This document shows positions 36,581 through 46,006 of a DNA stretch of 64,000 bases, in pieces. Location of the stretch: assembly GCF_001469165.1 (NCBI RefSeq), contig NZ_JABX01000011.1, forward strand, positions 98,847 through 162,846, read 5' to 3'. A program made the position numbers and the translations under genes. Origin of the DNA: Thiohalocapsa sp. ML1. Lineage in GTDB: Bacteria; Pseudomonadota; Gammaproteobacteria; Chromatiales; Chromatiaceae. The stretch's first letter is position 1; the number at the start of each line of letters is the position of its first letter. The notes beneath the pieces were generated by a model, which searched no databases, had not been told where the DNA came from, and was given only the letters and a program-made list of their open reading frames with translations.

Positions 36581-38032
36581 ATGCCTATCTCCACATCAGG
36601 TCGCGGCCGGCGCATCGTGCCGGCTTCGGCGGCCCTCGCCATCGGCCTCGCGCTGCTGCTCGGCGGCTGCGGCGAGGAGCCCGCGGTGATCATCGCCGAG
36701 CCCGGCGAGATCCCGCCCGCGAAGCAGCGCGTGGGCGACCCGCAGGTGGGGCGCCAAGCCCTGCTGAACCGCGCCGTCGTCACCTGCGGGCTGCCCTACA
36801 GCGCCTACGTCGCGACCACCGGCGCCCCTGCGCCCGAGTACGACCTGCCGGGCCGCGAGGGTCGCAACGCCGAGCTGCCCTACCAGCTCACCGTGTTCAC
36901 CGCCGACAGCGGGGTCGAGCTGGTCACCAGCAACTGCCTGGGCTGCCACGCGGCGCCGCTGAACGGCGAGCTCGTCATCGGGCTCGGCAACGAGTTTCTG
37001 GACTTCACGCGCGACCCCGTGATGGCGGTGGAGGGCGCCGGCGCCTTCGTCGAGGGCGACGCGGAGGCGGCGGAGTGGCAAAAGTGGGCGGATCGCCTCG
37101 CCGCCATCGCCCCCTGGGCCATGACCGACACCGTCGGCGCCAATCCCGCCCAGGCCATCACGCTCGCGCTGATGGCGCACCGCGACCCGAAAACGCTGGC
37201 CTGGTCCGACATGCCGCTGATGGACCTGCCGCCGGCGGAGGTGCTGCCCGTCAGCGTGCCGCCTTGGTGGAATCTCGGCAAGAAGCACGCGGTGTTCTAC
37301 AACGGCCAGGGCCGCGGCGACCATGTCGGCACCATGATCCTCGCCTCCACCACCTGCACCGACAGCGTCGCCGAGGCGCGCGAGATCGACCGCTGGTTCA
37401 CCGATGTCGCCGCCTATCTCGCGACGCTGACGCCGCCGGCCTACCCATGGCCCATCGACCAGGCACTCGCCGCGGACGGCGAGCAGGTGTTCAACCGCGA
37501 ATGCAAGGAATGCCACGGCCGCTACGGCCGCTACGGCCGCGACACGCGCCGTGAGACGCGCTATCCGAACCAGCTCGTCGCGCTGGACGAGGTGGGCACG
37601 GACCCGGCCATGGCAGAGCTTGCAGTGGATGGCGCCGAGGACTACATCCGCTGGTTCGAGCGCTCCTTTTACGGCCGCCGCGGCGATGCGGTGCCGGGCT
37701 TGGGCTACGTCGCCCCGCCGCTGGAGGGCGTCTGGGCCACGGCGCCCTACCTGCACAACGGCAGCGTGCCGAGCATCGCGGCGCTGCTCGACAGCAGCGC
37801 CCGGCCCACCTATTGGCGCCACGACGGCGCCGAGCCCGACTACGACCAGGCTGCGCTCGGCTGGCGCCATCGCGCGCTCACCGAGGGGCGCGAGCAGTTC
37901 GCGAGCCTGGAGGCGCAGAAATGGGTCTACGACACCACCCGCCGCGGCTACGGCAACCAGGGGCACGATTTCGGCGACGAGTTGACGGACGCGGAACGAA
38001 CCGCACTGCTCGAATACCTGAAGACGCTCTAG
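36581..38032 (+). CDS. Dihaem c-type cytochrome lipoprotein
   Basis: This 483-aa exported protein has a lipobox (LLGGC, C30), haem motif CLGCH at 119-123 and CKECH at 308-312. The second half resembles a cytochrome c domain with APYLHNGSVPS, which carries a likely axial Met-region or substrate-loop sequence seen in cytochrome c peroxidase-like and DHOR-like dihaem proteins. Substrate is unknown. A second c-type cytochrome is encoded 217 bp downstream, which suggests a shared periplasmic electron-transfer role. Confidence 0.85.
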   Translation: MPISTSGRGRRIVPASAALAIGLALLLGGCGEEPAVIIAEPGEIPPAKQRVGDPQVGRQALLNRAVVTCGLPYSAYVATTGAPAPEYDLPGREGRNAELPYQLTVFTADSGVELVTSNCLGCHAAPLNGELVIGLGNEFLDFTRDPVMAVEGAGAFVEGDAEAAEWQKWADRLAAIAPWAMTDTVGANPAQAITLALMAHRDPKTLAWSDMPLMDLPPAEVLPVSVPPWWNLGKKHAVFYNGQGRGDHVGTMILASTTCTDSVAEAREIDRWFTDVAAYLATLTPPAYPWPIDQALAADGEQVFNRECKECHGRYGRYGRDTRRETRYPNQLVALDEVGTDPAMAELAVDGAEDYIRWFERSFYGRRGDAVPGLGYVAPPLEGVWATAPYLHNGSVPSIAALLDSSARPTYWRHDGAEPDYDQAALGWRHRALTEGREQFASLEAQKWVYDTTRRGYGNQGHDFGDELTDAERTALLEYLKTL

Positions 38033-38094
38033 TGAGGCTGCGCCTAAGACCGACAAGGGCAGGGCACGCCGCGTTAGTTCACTCGACCGTTGGC

Positions 38095-38156
38095 GCAGAT
38101 GAACCGAGGGCCGAGGAGGGCGCCTTACCACGAAAGCCGCGCGCGGCGCGCTCCTG
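38095..38156 (+). repeat. Heptamer fragment and CTTACCACGAAAG repeat, copy 2
   Basis: GGCGCAGATGAACCGAGGGCC and GAGGAGGGC resemble the core and heptamers of the composite element. Directly after them, CTTACCACGAAAGCCGCGCG with CGGCGCGCTCC matches 26284-26315. The combination lies between the two cytochrome genes. Confidence 0.6.
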
Positions 38157-38249
38157 CAAAGCGGCAACGCCGGCGCTGCGCCGCGGTCGGCGCGATGTCC
38201 AGTCGCACGCCCGTTTCGATTCAACCCACCGCACCAGAGGAATCAGTCC

Positions 38250-38732
38250 ATGCTCAAGCGACCTGCCGCGACACTCACCTTGCTCGCAGTCCTCGCCCTG
38301 GCCCTGCCGGCGACCGCCGGTGCAGGCGAGAGCGGCGAAGACCATGACTCGCCCTTCGCGGGCATGCATCTGCTGCTGCTCATGCACAACATGCAGTACT
38401 ACACCCACAAGCTCGGGCTTGCCATCGACGCCCACAACGCCGCGCTGGAAGCCTTCTACATCCACGAGGTGGAAGCGGTCATCGAGGCCGTCGGCGAGAT
38501 CGAGGACTACGAGGGCATACCCATCGCGGACAACCTCAAGAAGACCCTGCTGCCGAACTTCCAGACCTTGGAGGCTGCCATCGACAAGGGTGAGCGCGAG
38601 GCCGTCGATGCCGCCTACAAGGAGCTTCTCGTAGGCTGCAACGCCTGCCACGCGGCCTCCGAGCACGGCTACATCCACATCCGTCGCAGCTACGACAACC
38701 CCTATCCGCAGGACTTCTCGCCGCACGATTGA
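38250..38732 (+). CDS. Periplasmic c-type cytochrome, class II-like
   Basis: This 160-aa protein has a signal peptide (TLTLLAVLALALPATAGA) and a single C-terminal haem motif CNACH (130-134). The region before it is helical with several Met/His (MHLLLLMHNMQYYTHKLGLA). The layout (helical bundle, haem near the C-terminus) resembles cytochrome c' / c556-type proteins. It follows the dihaem lipoprotein and may exchange electrons with it. A 9-bp-stem hairpin (CGCAGCCCG with CGGGCTGCG) lies at 38765-38791 downstream. Confidence 0.83.
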   Translation: MLKRPAATLTLLAVLALALPATAGAGESGEDHDSPFAGMHLLLLMHNMQYYTHKLGLAIDAHNAALEAFYIHEVEAVIEAVGEIEDYEGIPIADNLKKTLLPNFQTLEAAIDKGEREAVDAAYKELLVGCNACHAASEHGYIHIRRSYDNPYPQDFSPHD

Positions 38733-38876
38733 CCCGCGGCCGGGGCGCATCGTCTGCCGGTCGCGCAGCCCGCGCCGGCGCCGGGCTGCGCGTGCGGAAC
38801 GCAGCCCGGCTTGGCCGCGGTGGCACCCGTCGCGGCCGGGCGCGGATGCGAGCGCAAAAAAACTTCGCAATGGGGG

Positions 38877-38905
38877 TTGCCAGACCGGCGAAGCAGCGCT
38901 AGTAT
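38877..38905 (+). promoter_or_regulatory. Promoter of initiator tRNA
   Basis: TTGCCA (38877-38882) and TAGTAT (38900-38905) have 17-bp spacing and lie 12 bp before the tRNA start. Position and quality fit a strong sigma-70 tRNA promoter. Confidence 0.75.
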
Positions 38906-38917
38906 GAGCGGCTCAGT

Positions 38918-38994
<77 letters not shown>

Positions 38995-39002
38995 ACACAA
39001 GC

Positions 39003-39036
39003 AAGGGCTTGACGGTTTTCGTCAAGCCCTTTTTTG
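39003..39036 (+). terminator. Rho-independent terminator after tRNA-fMet
   Basis: AAGGGCTTGAC pairs with GTCAAGCCCTT around a short loop and is followed by a T-run. It lies 8 bp after the tRNA CCA end, so the tRNA is a single-gene unit. Confidence 0.92.
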
Positions 39037-39232
39037 TTTGCGTCCGCGTTTGTTCATAAAGCGCTCTTGTAAGCAGGTTTCCGCAACAGTGCTGTCACCC
39101 CGTCGCGAACCTCCGACGGTCCGGCGTAGCACGCGCGCGCCGCGCAATCCAGGCCGGGCCCCGGTGCCGGCCCCAACCCGCTCAGTCCGCCGACCAGCCC
39201 AAGCCGGCAGTGCATCACCCGCGAGCCGATCG

Positions 39233-39570
39233 ATGAACGAGTCACAGCTTATGGAGCTGATTCGCAACGGCGAAAGCTCCGGCGTTGAGTTCAAGCGCGA
39301 CGATGTGCGTCCCGAGCGTTCGAGGGCATGCGATCCGCTCGCGAGGCCGGCCAGGACATTTTCACGTGGAATGGCCAGTCTGGAATGGCCAGTCTGTGCC
39401 CACTGACGAGGACACCCAAAGGGCCTGCGAAGGTATTGCACAGCCCGCCCGTCGCGTCCGACGGCGACCTGGCCGGGCTGGCGGCGGATACGCTTGGAAG
39501 CTGAGCGTCTGGAGCGAGCGGAAACCCATTCTTGCCATCGAGTCTGCCAAGCCGGCGGACATCTAAAGTC
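39233..39570 (+). pseudogene. Remnant of an AlbA_2 domain protein
   Basis: The ATG at 39233 begins MNESQLMELIRNGESSGVEF followed by KRDDVRPER, the usual start of AlbA_2 (Schlafen-related, putative DNA-binding) proteins. The family continuation (LAxxIVAFAN) is missing. The frame runs into unrelated residues and stops at 39406. A neighbouring frame stays open to 39566 with plausible but unrecognised sequence (KLSVWSERKPILAIESAKP). This looks like a truncated, frame-disrupted gene. Confidence 0.6.
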
Positions 39571-39633
39571 GATCTACGCTGGGCGGGCCAGCAGACGAAT
39601 CGCGCGCGTCAAGCGAGTCCGCGGAGGACATGG

Positions 39634-41889
39634 TCAGCGGGCTCGGGTTGGCCTCCGCGAGGCCGAATCGACGCCCGCGTGATGGCGAGCCGCCGGCCGA
39701 TGGCCCAACAACCGCGACGAATTGGCCAGGATGCCGACGGTGTGCACGATGTGGATCAGGCCGCCGACGGCGGGGCCGAGTAGGCCAGTGGCGCCGCCGA
39801 CGATGCCGATGGCGTCGGTGCCGATGGCGAGCCAGTAGTTCTGATCCGCCGTGCGCAGCGTCGCGCGGCTGAGCGCCTTGAGCGCTGCGAGCTTGCGGAT
39901 GTCGCTGTCGGCGATGGCGATGTCGGCGACCTCGACGGCGACCTCGGAGCCGCCGGCGCCCATGGCGATGCCGATGTCGGCCCCGGACAGGGCCAATGCG
40001 TCGTTGACGCCGTCGCCGACCATGACGACCTCGCCGTGCTCGGCCTGGAGCGCCGCCACCCTGTGCGCCTTCTCCTCAGGCAGCAGCTCGGCGTAGCAGG
40101 CATCGAGGTCCAGCTCCGCGGCCAGCGCCAGCGCGGGCGCCTCGGCATCGCCGGAGATCAGCACGATCTGCTCGACCCCATCGGCGCGCAGCCGGGCGAG
40201 CATCTCGCGCACGCCGGGGCGCAGTTGGTGGCGGATGCCGAGCAGGCCCTTGAGCCGCCCGTCCACCGCGACGTAGACCAGCGTCAGCCCGCGCGCGTGC
40301 AGGCGCTTTGCGTCGGCGCGGAAACGGCGCGTGCCGATGCCCTCGGCGTCCAGCAGACGGGCGTTGCCGAGCAGCACCGCGTGGCTGTCCACGGTCGCCT
40401 TCACGCCGTGGCCGAGGATGTGCTCGCTGGTGCAGTGCTGGCGCGGCGCGACGCCGAGCGCGGCGGCGTGGGCGACGATGGCATGGGCCAGCGCATGCGG
40501 GTTGTGCAACTCCGCCGACGCCGCCCAGCCGATGACGCCGGCCACGTCGTCGGCGATGACCTCGGCCACCTCCGGCTGCTCGGTGGTGAGCGTGCCGGTC
40601 TTGTCGAAGCACCAGACGCGCGCGCCGGCCAGGTGCTCCAGCGCGGTGCCGCCCTTGACCAGCATCTGCCGGCGGGCGGCGTTGTGGATGGCGGCGCTGA
40701 CCGCGGTGGCGGCGGCGAGGATGGTGGAGCAGGGGCAGGACATGACCAGCATCACCGTAAACGCACGGGTGATGCTCTGGGTCAGCACCAGCGTCGCGAC
40801 GGTCATCACCGTGCCGAGCTTGAGCAGCCGCGCGGCGAGCACGTCGGCGCGCTGCTCCAGCGGCGCCTTCTGATCCAGGGAGGCGTCCACCAGTGCGGCG
40901 ACGCGGGCCAGATAGGTCGCGTCGCCGACGGATTCGGCGCGGATGACGAGCCGGCCCTGCTCCAGGTAGCTGCCGGCGAAGACATGCTCGCCGGGGGTCT
41001 TGTAGATGGGCTCGGCGCGACCGCTGATGACCGCCTCGCTGACCTCGCCCTCGCCGTCCTCGACCCGCCCGTCCACCGGGATCTTCTCGCCGGTGCGCAC
41101 CACCACCCGTGCGCCGCGGGTCAGGTCCGCCACCGGCACCGCGACCTCGGCGCCGTCCACCAGCACCCAGGCGTCCTTGACCGCGAGCGCCAGCATGTCG
41201 CGGATGGCCCGGCGCGAGCGCTCGCTCACGTACTGCTCCAAGAGCCGCCCACCGCGCAGCACGTAGACGATCTCAAACGCCGTCATCGCCTCGCCGAAGC
41301 CGATGGCGAGCAGCAGTGAGAAGGCGAGGAACTGGTGGAGCGTGAAGCGCCGCTCGACGACGGTCTCGTGCCAGGCGTCGCGCAGCAGCGGCACGGCCGC
41401 CACCAGCGCGATGAGGCCGGTGGGGCCGAGCGCGCCGCTCGCCAGCGGGCGCTTGAGCACAAACTCGCGCACCAGTGCGAAGCCGAGCCAGCCGGTGAGC
41501 AGCACAAAGCTCAAGACCCGCACGGGCCAGGGGTTGCGCGGCGCGGCGTCGGCGGGCGTACCGGGCTCGGTGCGGCAGGCGCGGCAGGCGACTGTCGCGT
41601 CGTCCGCTGCGGGGGCTGCTCGCCGCCGCCGCGCGCCCTGCGTGTGCCTGCGCGGCAGCGGCTGCGCCAGCAGGGCCTCCAGCACCTGAGCGACGCGTTC
41701 ATCGCCATCGGCATCCGCCTGTCGCCAGCCCACCAGCAGCGAGCCGCAGGCCGGGTTGATCCTGACCAGCACGACGCCGTCCATGCCCCCCAGCGCGGTG
41801 CGGATCGCGTCCGCGAGCTGTCGGTCCTGGCGCAATGCCGGTACGCCGAGGCGCAACCGCCCGGGGATGCTGTGTCGGACCTCGATCAT
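39634..41889 (-). CDS. Heavy-metal P1B-type ATPase with altered actuator motif
   Basis: This 751-aa membrane pump has an N-terminal HMA_2-like domain (RHSIPGRLRLGVPAL), the ion-site motif CPC (385-387, in VMSCPCSTI), phosphorylation motif DKTGT (429-433) and MVGDGVNDALAL. A second pair C102/C105 (CRAC) lies in the N-terminal linker. The actuator TGES motif reads SGRAEP at about 289-294, so the usual glutamate is replaced. Relatives with CPCS are Mn/Fe/Co-type exporters, but the metal cannot be fixed here. The tail (residues after LLGHRPAARHH) extends into non-conserved sequence. It diverges from no obvious regulator. Confidence 0.9.
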   Translation of the reverse strand: MIEVRHSIPGRLRLGVPALRQDRQLADAIRTALGGMDGVVLVRINPACGSLLVGWRQADADGDERVAQVLEALLAQPLPRRHTQGARRRRAAPAADDATVACRACRTEPGTPADAAPRNPWPVRVLSFVLLTGWLGFALVREFVLKRPLASGALGPTGLIALVAAVPLLRDAWHETVVERRFTLHQFLAFSLLLAIGFGEAMTAFEIVYVLRGGRLLEQYVSERSRRAIRDMLALAVKDAWVLVDGAEVAVPVADLTRGARVVVRTGEKIPVDGRVEDGEGEVSEAVISGRAEPIYKTPGEHVFAGSYLEQGRLVIRAESVGDATYLARVAALVDASLDQKAPLEQRADVLAARLLKLGTVMTVATLVLTQSITRAFTVMLVMSCPCSTILAAATAVSAAIHNAARRQMLVKGGTALEHLAGARVWCFDKTGTLTTEQPEVAEVIADDVAGVIGWAASAELHNPHALAHAIVAHAAALGVAPRQHCTSEHILGHGVKATVDSHAVLLGNARLLDAEGIGTRRFRADAKRLHARGLTLVYVAVDGRLKGLLGIRHQLRPGVREMLARLRADGVEQIVLISGDAEAPALALAAELDLDACYAELLPEEKAHRVAALQAEHGEVVMVGDGVNDALALSGADIGIAMGAGGSEVAVEVADIAIADSDIRKLAALKALSRATLRTADQNYWLAIGTDAIGIVGGATGLLGPAVGGLIHIVHTVGILANSSRLLGHRPAARHHAGVDSASRRPTRAR

Positions 41890-42000
41890 GGCTGGCTGCA
41901 CTCGGCTCCGCGGAACGCGAACGCGAATGATTGCCGATAAAGCGCGCCGCACGCATTGCGCGAGCGCAACCCCAGGCTTTCGCCGGGCACCGGCGCGGGC

Positions 42001-42984
42001 TCAGCCCTCGGCGCTGTCGGCGCTGCCTGCGCCGGCAGCGGGTGGCGGCAGCGGCGTGCCGAGGATGGCGCGGAGCCCTTCGCGATAGGTCGGATAGCGC
42101 AGTTGCACGCCAAGCGCCTGCTTGATCCGGTCGTTGCGGATGCGCCGGTTCTCCAGGTAGAAGTGGCGCGCGAAGTCCGATAGCGGGGCGCTGGCAAAGG
42201 GCCGTGGCGGCGGTGGCTGCATGCCGATCAAGCCGGCGGCATAGACCAGGACCTCGTCGGCGGCTGCGGGCTCGTCATCGCAGACGTTATAGAGGTGCGG
42301 ACCGCGGCTCTGCGCCGGATCATCCCGTTGCATGGCGGCGAGCAGGGTCGCCACCAGATCGTCCACATGCACCCGATTGAACACCTGTCCGGGCTTGACG
42401 ATGTGATGTGCGCGCCCGGTCCAGAGCGCATCGATGGGGTTGCGCCCATGCGGGCCGTAGATGCCCGGCAGCCGGAACACCGAGACGGGTCGCTTGAGCT
42501 GCACGCCGAGCGCGAGCCAGGCGCGCTCGACCGCGAGCCGCCGGCGGTTGTCGTCGGTGCCGGGGTTCGGCGGCCGGGTCTCGTCGATCCAGGCCCCGTC
42601 GCAGTCGCCGTAGACGCCGGTGCTGGACAAGAGCCCGAGCCAGTGCGGCGGCGGCGCCAGCGCGGCGATGTCGGCGATGTGCAGCCGCAGCACGGGGTCG
42701 GCGTCCAGATCCGCGTCCGGCGGCACGGAGCAGAGCAGATGCGTGGTGCCCGCCAGCGCGGCGGCGGGGTCCGCCAGGGGCTTGTCGCTGTCGAAGACGT
42801 AGGTGTCGATGCCTTCTGCGGAGAGCGCCGCCGCCTTGGACGCATCGCGGCAGGTGCCGGCGACGCGCCAGCCCTGCGTCTGTGCACTACGGGCCAGGCG
42901 CAGGCCGGTGTAGCCGAGGCCGAAGCAGAACAGGCGCGGTGTGTGCGGCACAGCGGTGCCCGGGCGATCGATGGCGTCGTCCAT
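42001..42984 (-). CDS. SDR family NAD-dependent epimerase/dehydratase-like protein, YeeZ-type
   Basis: This 327-aa protein opens with FCFGLGYTGLRLARSAQTQGW, an atypical Rossmann motif (GxGYxG) as in YeeZ. It contains LSSTGVYGDCDGAWIDE (YxxxK-like region), FRLPGIYGPHGRNP, and VFNRVHVDDLVATLLAAM. The ligand is probably a nucleotide sugar or NAD(P), and the substrate is unknown. The flavodoxin gene ends 5 bp upstream on the same strand, so the two form an operon. Confidence 0.85.
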   Translation of the reverse strand: MDDAIDRPGTAVPHTPRLFCFGLGYTGLRLARSAQTQGWRVAGTCRDASKAAALSAEGIDTYVFDSDKPLADPAAALAGTTHLLCSVPPDADLDADPVLRLHIADIAALAPPPHWLGLLSSTGVYGDCDGAWIDETRPPNPGTDDNRRRLAVERAWLALGVQLKRPVSVFRLPGIYGPHGRNPIDALWTGRAHHIVKPGQVFNRVHVDDLVATLLAAMQRDDPAQSRGPHLYNVCDDEPAAADEVLVYAAGLIGMQPPPPRPFASAPLSDFARHFYLENRRIRNDRIKQALGVQLRYPTYREGLRAILGTPLPPPAAGAGSADSAEG

Positions 42985-42989
42985 GTGCC

Positions 42990-43556
42990 TCAGACCGCGT
43001 GCTCGGTGGCGACGGCGGCTCCGCGCGGCACGGGGCGGTCGCCGCCGGGGAGCAGATCGCCCAGGATCGATGCGATCCACGCGTCGAGCCGATGCGGCGT
43101 CAGCTCCGCCTGGTTGTCTTGGTCGAGCACCAGGCCGCAGAAGGAGCCGTCGCCCAAGTCCGCCTGTGACGCCGAGTAGCTGTAGCCGGCCGTGGGCCAG
43201 GCGCCGACGATGCGGGCACCGCGCCGGAGCAGCTCCACGTAGAGCAGGCCCAAGGCGTCGGCGAGCTCGTCCGGATAACCGTACTGATCGCCGAGGCCGA
43301 ACAGCGCCACCGTCTTGTGCGTGAAATCGACGTCGTCGAGCTCCGGCAGAAAGGCCTCCAGCACGCTCGGGTAGCCGTAGCCCATGGTCGAGGTGCCAAA
43401 GATCAGGCTGTCGTAGGCGGCAACCTGCGTCGCCTCGGCGACCTCGAGATCGTGCAGATCGGCCGCGCCGACGGGCAGGCAGCGCTGTTGGATCAGGCGC
43501 GCGATCTCGGCGGTGGCGCCGTTCTCGGAGGAGAAGAAGATACCGATGCTGGCCAT
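42990..43556 (-). CDS. Flavodoxin
   Basis: This 188-aa FMN protein begins SIGIFFSSENGATAEIARLI, the phosphate-binding loop (SSxxGxTxxxA). FGTSTMGYGYP, FGLGDQYGYPDEL and WPTAGYSYSAS cover the isoalloxazine contacts. It is a long-chain flavodoxin and a low-potential electron donor, often made when iron is short. The ATG at 43556 gives the expected start. A Fur-like palindrome lies 82 bp upstream, which fits iron control. It is followed by the SDR gene. Confidence 0.94.
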   Translation of the reverse strand: MASIGIFFSSENGATAEIARLIQQRCLPVGAADLHDLEVAEATQVAAYDSLIFGTSTMGYGYPSVLEAFLPELDDVDFTHKTVALFGLGDQYGYPDELADALGLLYVELLRRGARIVGAWPTAGYSYSASQADLGDGSFCGLVLDQDNQAELTPHRLDAWIASILGDLLPGGDRPVPRGAAVATEHAV

Positions 43557-43637
43557 TGGGCGCTCCGTGGGCAGGGCGGCGGGCACGTGCGGGCGTGCCG
43601 ACGGGGTGGGTGAGGCAACGAAGCGTGGCCATTCTGC

Positions 43638-43652
43638 TGCGAGCAATTCGCA
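43638..43652. promoter_or_regulatory. Putative Fur box upstream of flavodoxin
   Basis: TGCGAGCAATTCGCA is a 7-1-7 inverted repeat with one mismatch pair. The same architecture is at 47825, 52470 and 62647. The surrounding AATTCGCATTAAGCAA is AT-rich. I infer iron regulation by Fur. Confidence 0.6.
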
Positions 43653-43864
43653 TTAAGCAACTCGCTTCGTCCGGGTGCGGCCCCAGCAGGCCGGCAAGTG
43701 CCGCCGCATGCGCGCCCGCGCACACACCGAGCGCCGTCGCGGGAGCGGCCGGCTGCGGGTTGCCCGGCCCGACCGGGCTTCCCGCATCCGCTTGCACCGC
43801 GACATGCTGGATGCTGATGCGGGTGTTGCGCAAGCGCCCTGTTGGCCGGCGCTCGCGCGGGGCC

Positions 43865-46006
43865 TCAGAACGCGTAGCGTACACCCGCCTTGAGGTTTCG
43901 CCCGGGCGCCATGAGCACCGTCTGGTAGGGCGTGTAAGTGGCGTCGAAGAGGTTGTCTACGCCCAGATCCAGGTTCAGGCCCGCCAGACGCCCGCCGGGG
44001 CTCCAGGTGAGCCAGATGTCCTGCACATCGAAGCTCCTCGATGGCTCGATGCCCGCGGGCACGCGGTTCTGGGCGGCGACGAAGCGGCCGCGCCAGCCGA
44101 GGTCCACGCCCTGAGCGGGAAAGCGTAGTCCGGCCTGCGCGATCCACTCGTCCGGGGATACGCTCGCCAGCGGTGCGCCGGTGTTCTCGTCGTCGCCGCG
44201 GGTCTGGGCGTAGGCGAAGCCGGCGAACCAGCGCGGGGCGTCGTAGGCGGCCTCGATCTCGTAGCCTTCGAGGCGCGCATCGCGCACGTTGTCCGAGGTC
44301 GTGGTACCGCCGCGTCCGCGGTTGCCCGGCACCGGTCTAAACACGAAATCCACCCGTCGCTCGATGAAATCGCGCACATCGTTGCGGAAGAAGGTGGCGC
44401 GCAGGCGCCCGGCATCCCCCGACATCAGCAGGTCCTGCTTGAACAGGCGAAACCCGAGCTCCTTGTTGTGCGCCTTCTCGGGCTCGAGGTCGGGGTTGGG
44501 CACGAACAGGTTTTGACAGCCCCGGCCGCAGGTGAAGTGGACGCCGGACACGAAGAGCTCCGTGACGCTCGGGGCGCGGAAGGCCTCGTTGTAGCTCGCC
44601 TGCAACGACAGCCAGTCCGTGACGGCGAGGTTGGCGCCGATCTTGGCGGACCAGGCGCTATCCTCGTTGGTGTCGGTGCCGGGCTGGTTGGTGCTGGTCT
44701 TGAACTCGTCCCAGCGCACGCCGGGGATCAGGGTCAGGCGCTTCGCGATCAGGATCTCGTCCTGGAGGTAGACGCTGGTGACCTCGGTGCTGCCGTCCGG
44801 GAAGCTCTCGCGCGGGGCGCCGTCGCGCTTGGACTCGGCCTCGTCCTCGTAGTATTCGACGCCGTAGGTCAGGGTCTGCGCCAGGTTGTCGCCGAGCGCA
44901 AAGCGCATGCTGTTGCGCAGGTCGAAGCCGGTGGTGGTCAGCTTGGTGTCGTCCCGGCGTGGGTTCGCAACCAGCTTCTCGGTGATGTCCGTTGCGTTGC
45001 GGTACAGCACCAGGGACGGCGCGAAGAGGTTGTTGTCCGGGTTGTCGTAGCGGTAGCGCAGCACGAGGTTGTCCTGCCGGGTGCCGCGGTCCACCAGGTT
45101 CGAGCCATCGGCGGCGGCCCGCGTCTGCGGGTTGGACGGCACCTCGCCGTCCTCGTCGAAGCCCAGATAGCTGAGCCCCAGGCTGTTTGACCCGTCGATG
45201 TTCCAGGTGCCCTTGACCAGGCCGGAGACGCGCTCGAAGCCGGAGTTGTCCAGCCGCTCGCCGTCGCCCTGGCGGATGTCGCCGGCCTCGCGATAGGCGA
45301 TGTCGAGCAGCCAGTCGAAGCGCTCGTCCACGCGACCGTATGCTGCTGCGGCGCCCATCCATTGGTCGTTCACGTCCTGGTAGCCGGTCTTGATCCGGCC
45401 GCCGATGTCCCGTCCGGGTGCCAGCAGGTCCGCGGCGTCCACCGTCTCCAACGCGACGACGCCGCCGATGGCGCCGCTGCCCCAGAGCGCCGAGGCCGGC
45501 CCGCGGATGACCTCCACCCGGCGCAGCAGCTCCGGCTCGACGAACAGGCGGGCGTTGTGGCCGCGGCTGAGGTTCTGCCTGGCCCCATCGAGCAGGAACA
45601 GGATGCGGTCGTCGCCGATGCCGCGGATCGTCACCGTCTGGCCGACGCCGCGCGGGCCGCCGCCCACATCCACATTGGGCAGGTCTTCGAGCACCTCGCC
45701 GAGCAGTTGCGGCTGGCGCTGGCGGAGCTCCTCGCGCTGCACGACGCTGACGGATTCGGGGATGACGTTGATGTCCTGCTCGGTCTTGGTGGCGGTGACG
45801 GTGATGAGGTCGAGCTCCACCGAGTCGCTCTGGGCTGCGGCGCCCGCGGCCCAGCACAGCAGCAGTGCGGTCGGCAGTGCGGCGAGCTGCCGGCGGCCCT
45901 TCGGCCGTGCGTCCCGGCTGCTCGCGGCGCCGATGTCCGGCCCGGGCCGTGCACGCTGCCACGGCTGGGTGAGGTCGAGGGAGGGGGTTGGTCGCGAGCT
46001 GGGCAT
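43865..46006 (-). CDS. TonB-dependent haem/haemoglobin-type receptor
   Basis: This 713-aa outer-membrane receptor has a long signal region (cleavage likely after AAGAAAQ, about residue 59), a TonB box-like ITVTATKTE, a plug domain (VTIRGIGDDRILFLLDGARQN, RRVEVIRGPASALWGSGAIGG) and a 22-strand barrel ending in VRYAF. FRAPSVTELF and NPDLEPEKAHNKE are the FRAP/NPNL boxes typical of haem receptors. A CGRGC pair lies between them. The ATG has GGAGG upstream. HutW is encoded upstream on the same strand. Confidence 0.9.
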   Translation of the reverse strand: MPSSRPTPSLDLTQPWQRARPGPDIGAASSRDARPKGRRQLAALPTALLLCWAAGAAAQSDSVELDLITVTATKTEQDINVIPESVSVVQREELRQRQPQLLGEVLEDLPNVDVGGGPRGVGQTVTIRGIGDDRILFLLDGARQNLSRGHNARLFVEPELLRRVEVIRGPASALWGSGAIGGVVALETVDAADLLAPGRDIGGRIKTGYQDVNDQWMGAAAAYGRVDERFDWLLDIAYREAGDIRQGDGERLDNSGFERVSGLVKGTWNIDGSNSLGLSYLGFDEDGEVPSNPQTRAAADGSNLVDRGTRQDNLVLRYRYDNPDNNLFAPSLVLYRNATDITEKLVANPRRDDTKLTTTGFDLRNSMRFALGDNLAQTLTYGVEYYEDEAESKRDGAPRESFPDGSTEVTSVYLQDEILIAKRLTLIPGVRWDEFKTSTNQPGTDTNEDSAWSAKIGANLAVTDWLSLQASYNEAFRAPSVTELFVSGVHFTCGRGCQNLFVPNPDLEPEKAHNKELGFRLFKQDLLMSGDAGRLRATFFRNDVRDFIERRVDFVFRPVPGNRGRGGTTTSDNVRDARLEGYEIEAAYDAPRWFAGFAYAQTRGDDENTGAPLASVSPDEWIAQAGLRFPAQGVDLGWRGRFVAAQNRVPAGIEPSRSFDVQDIWLTWSPGGRLAGLNLDLGVDNLFDATYTPYQTVLMAPGRNLKAGVRYAF

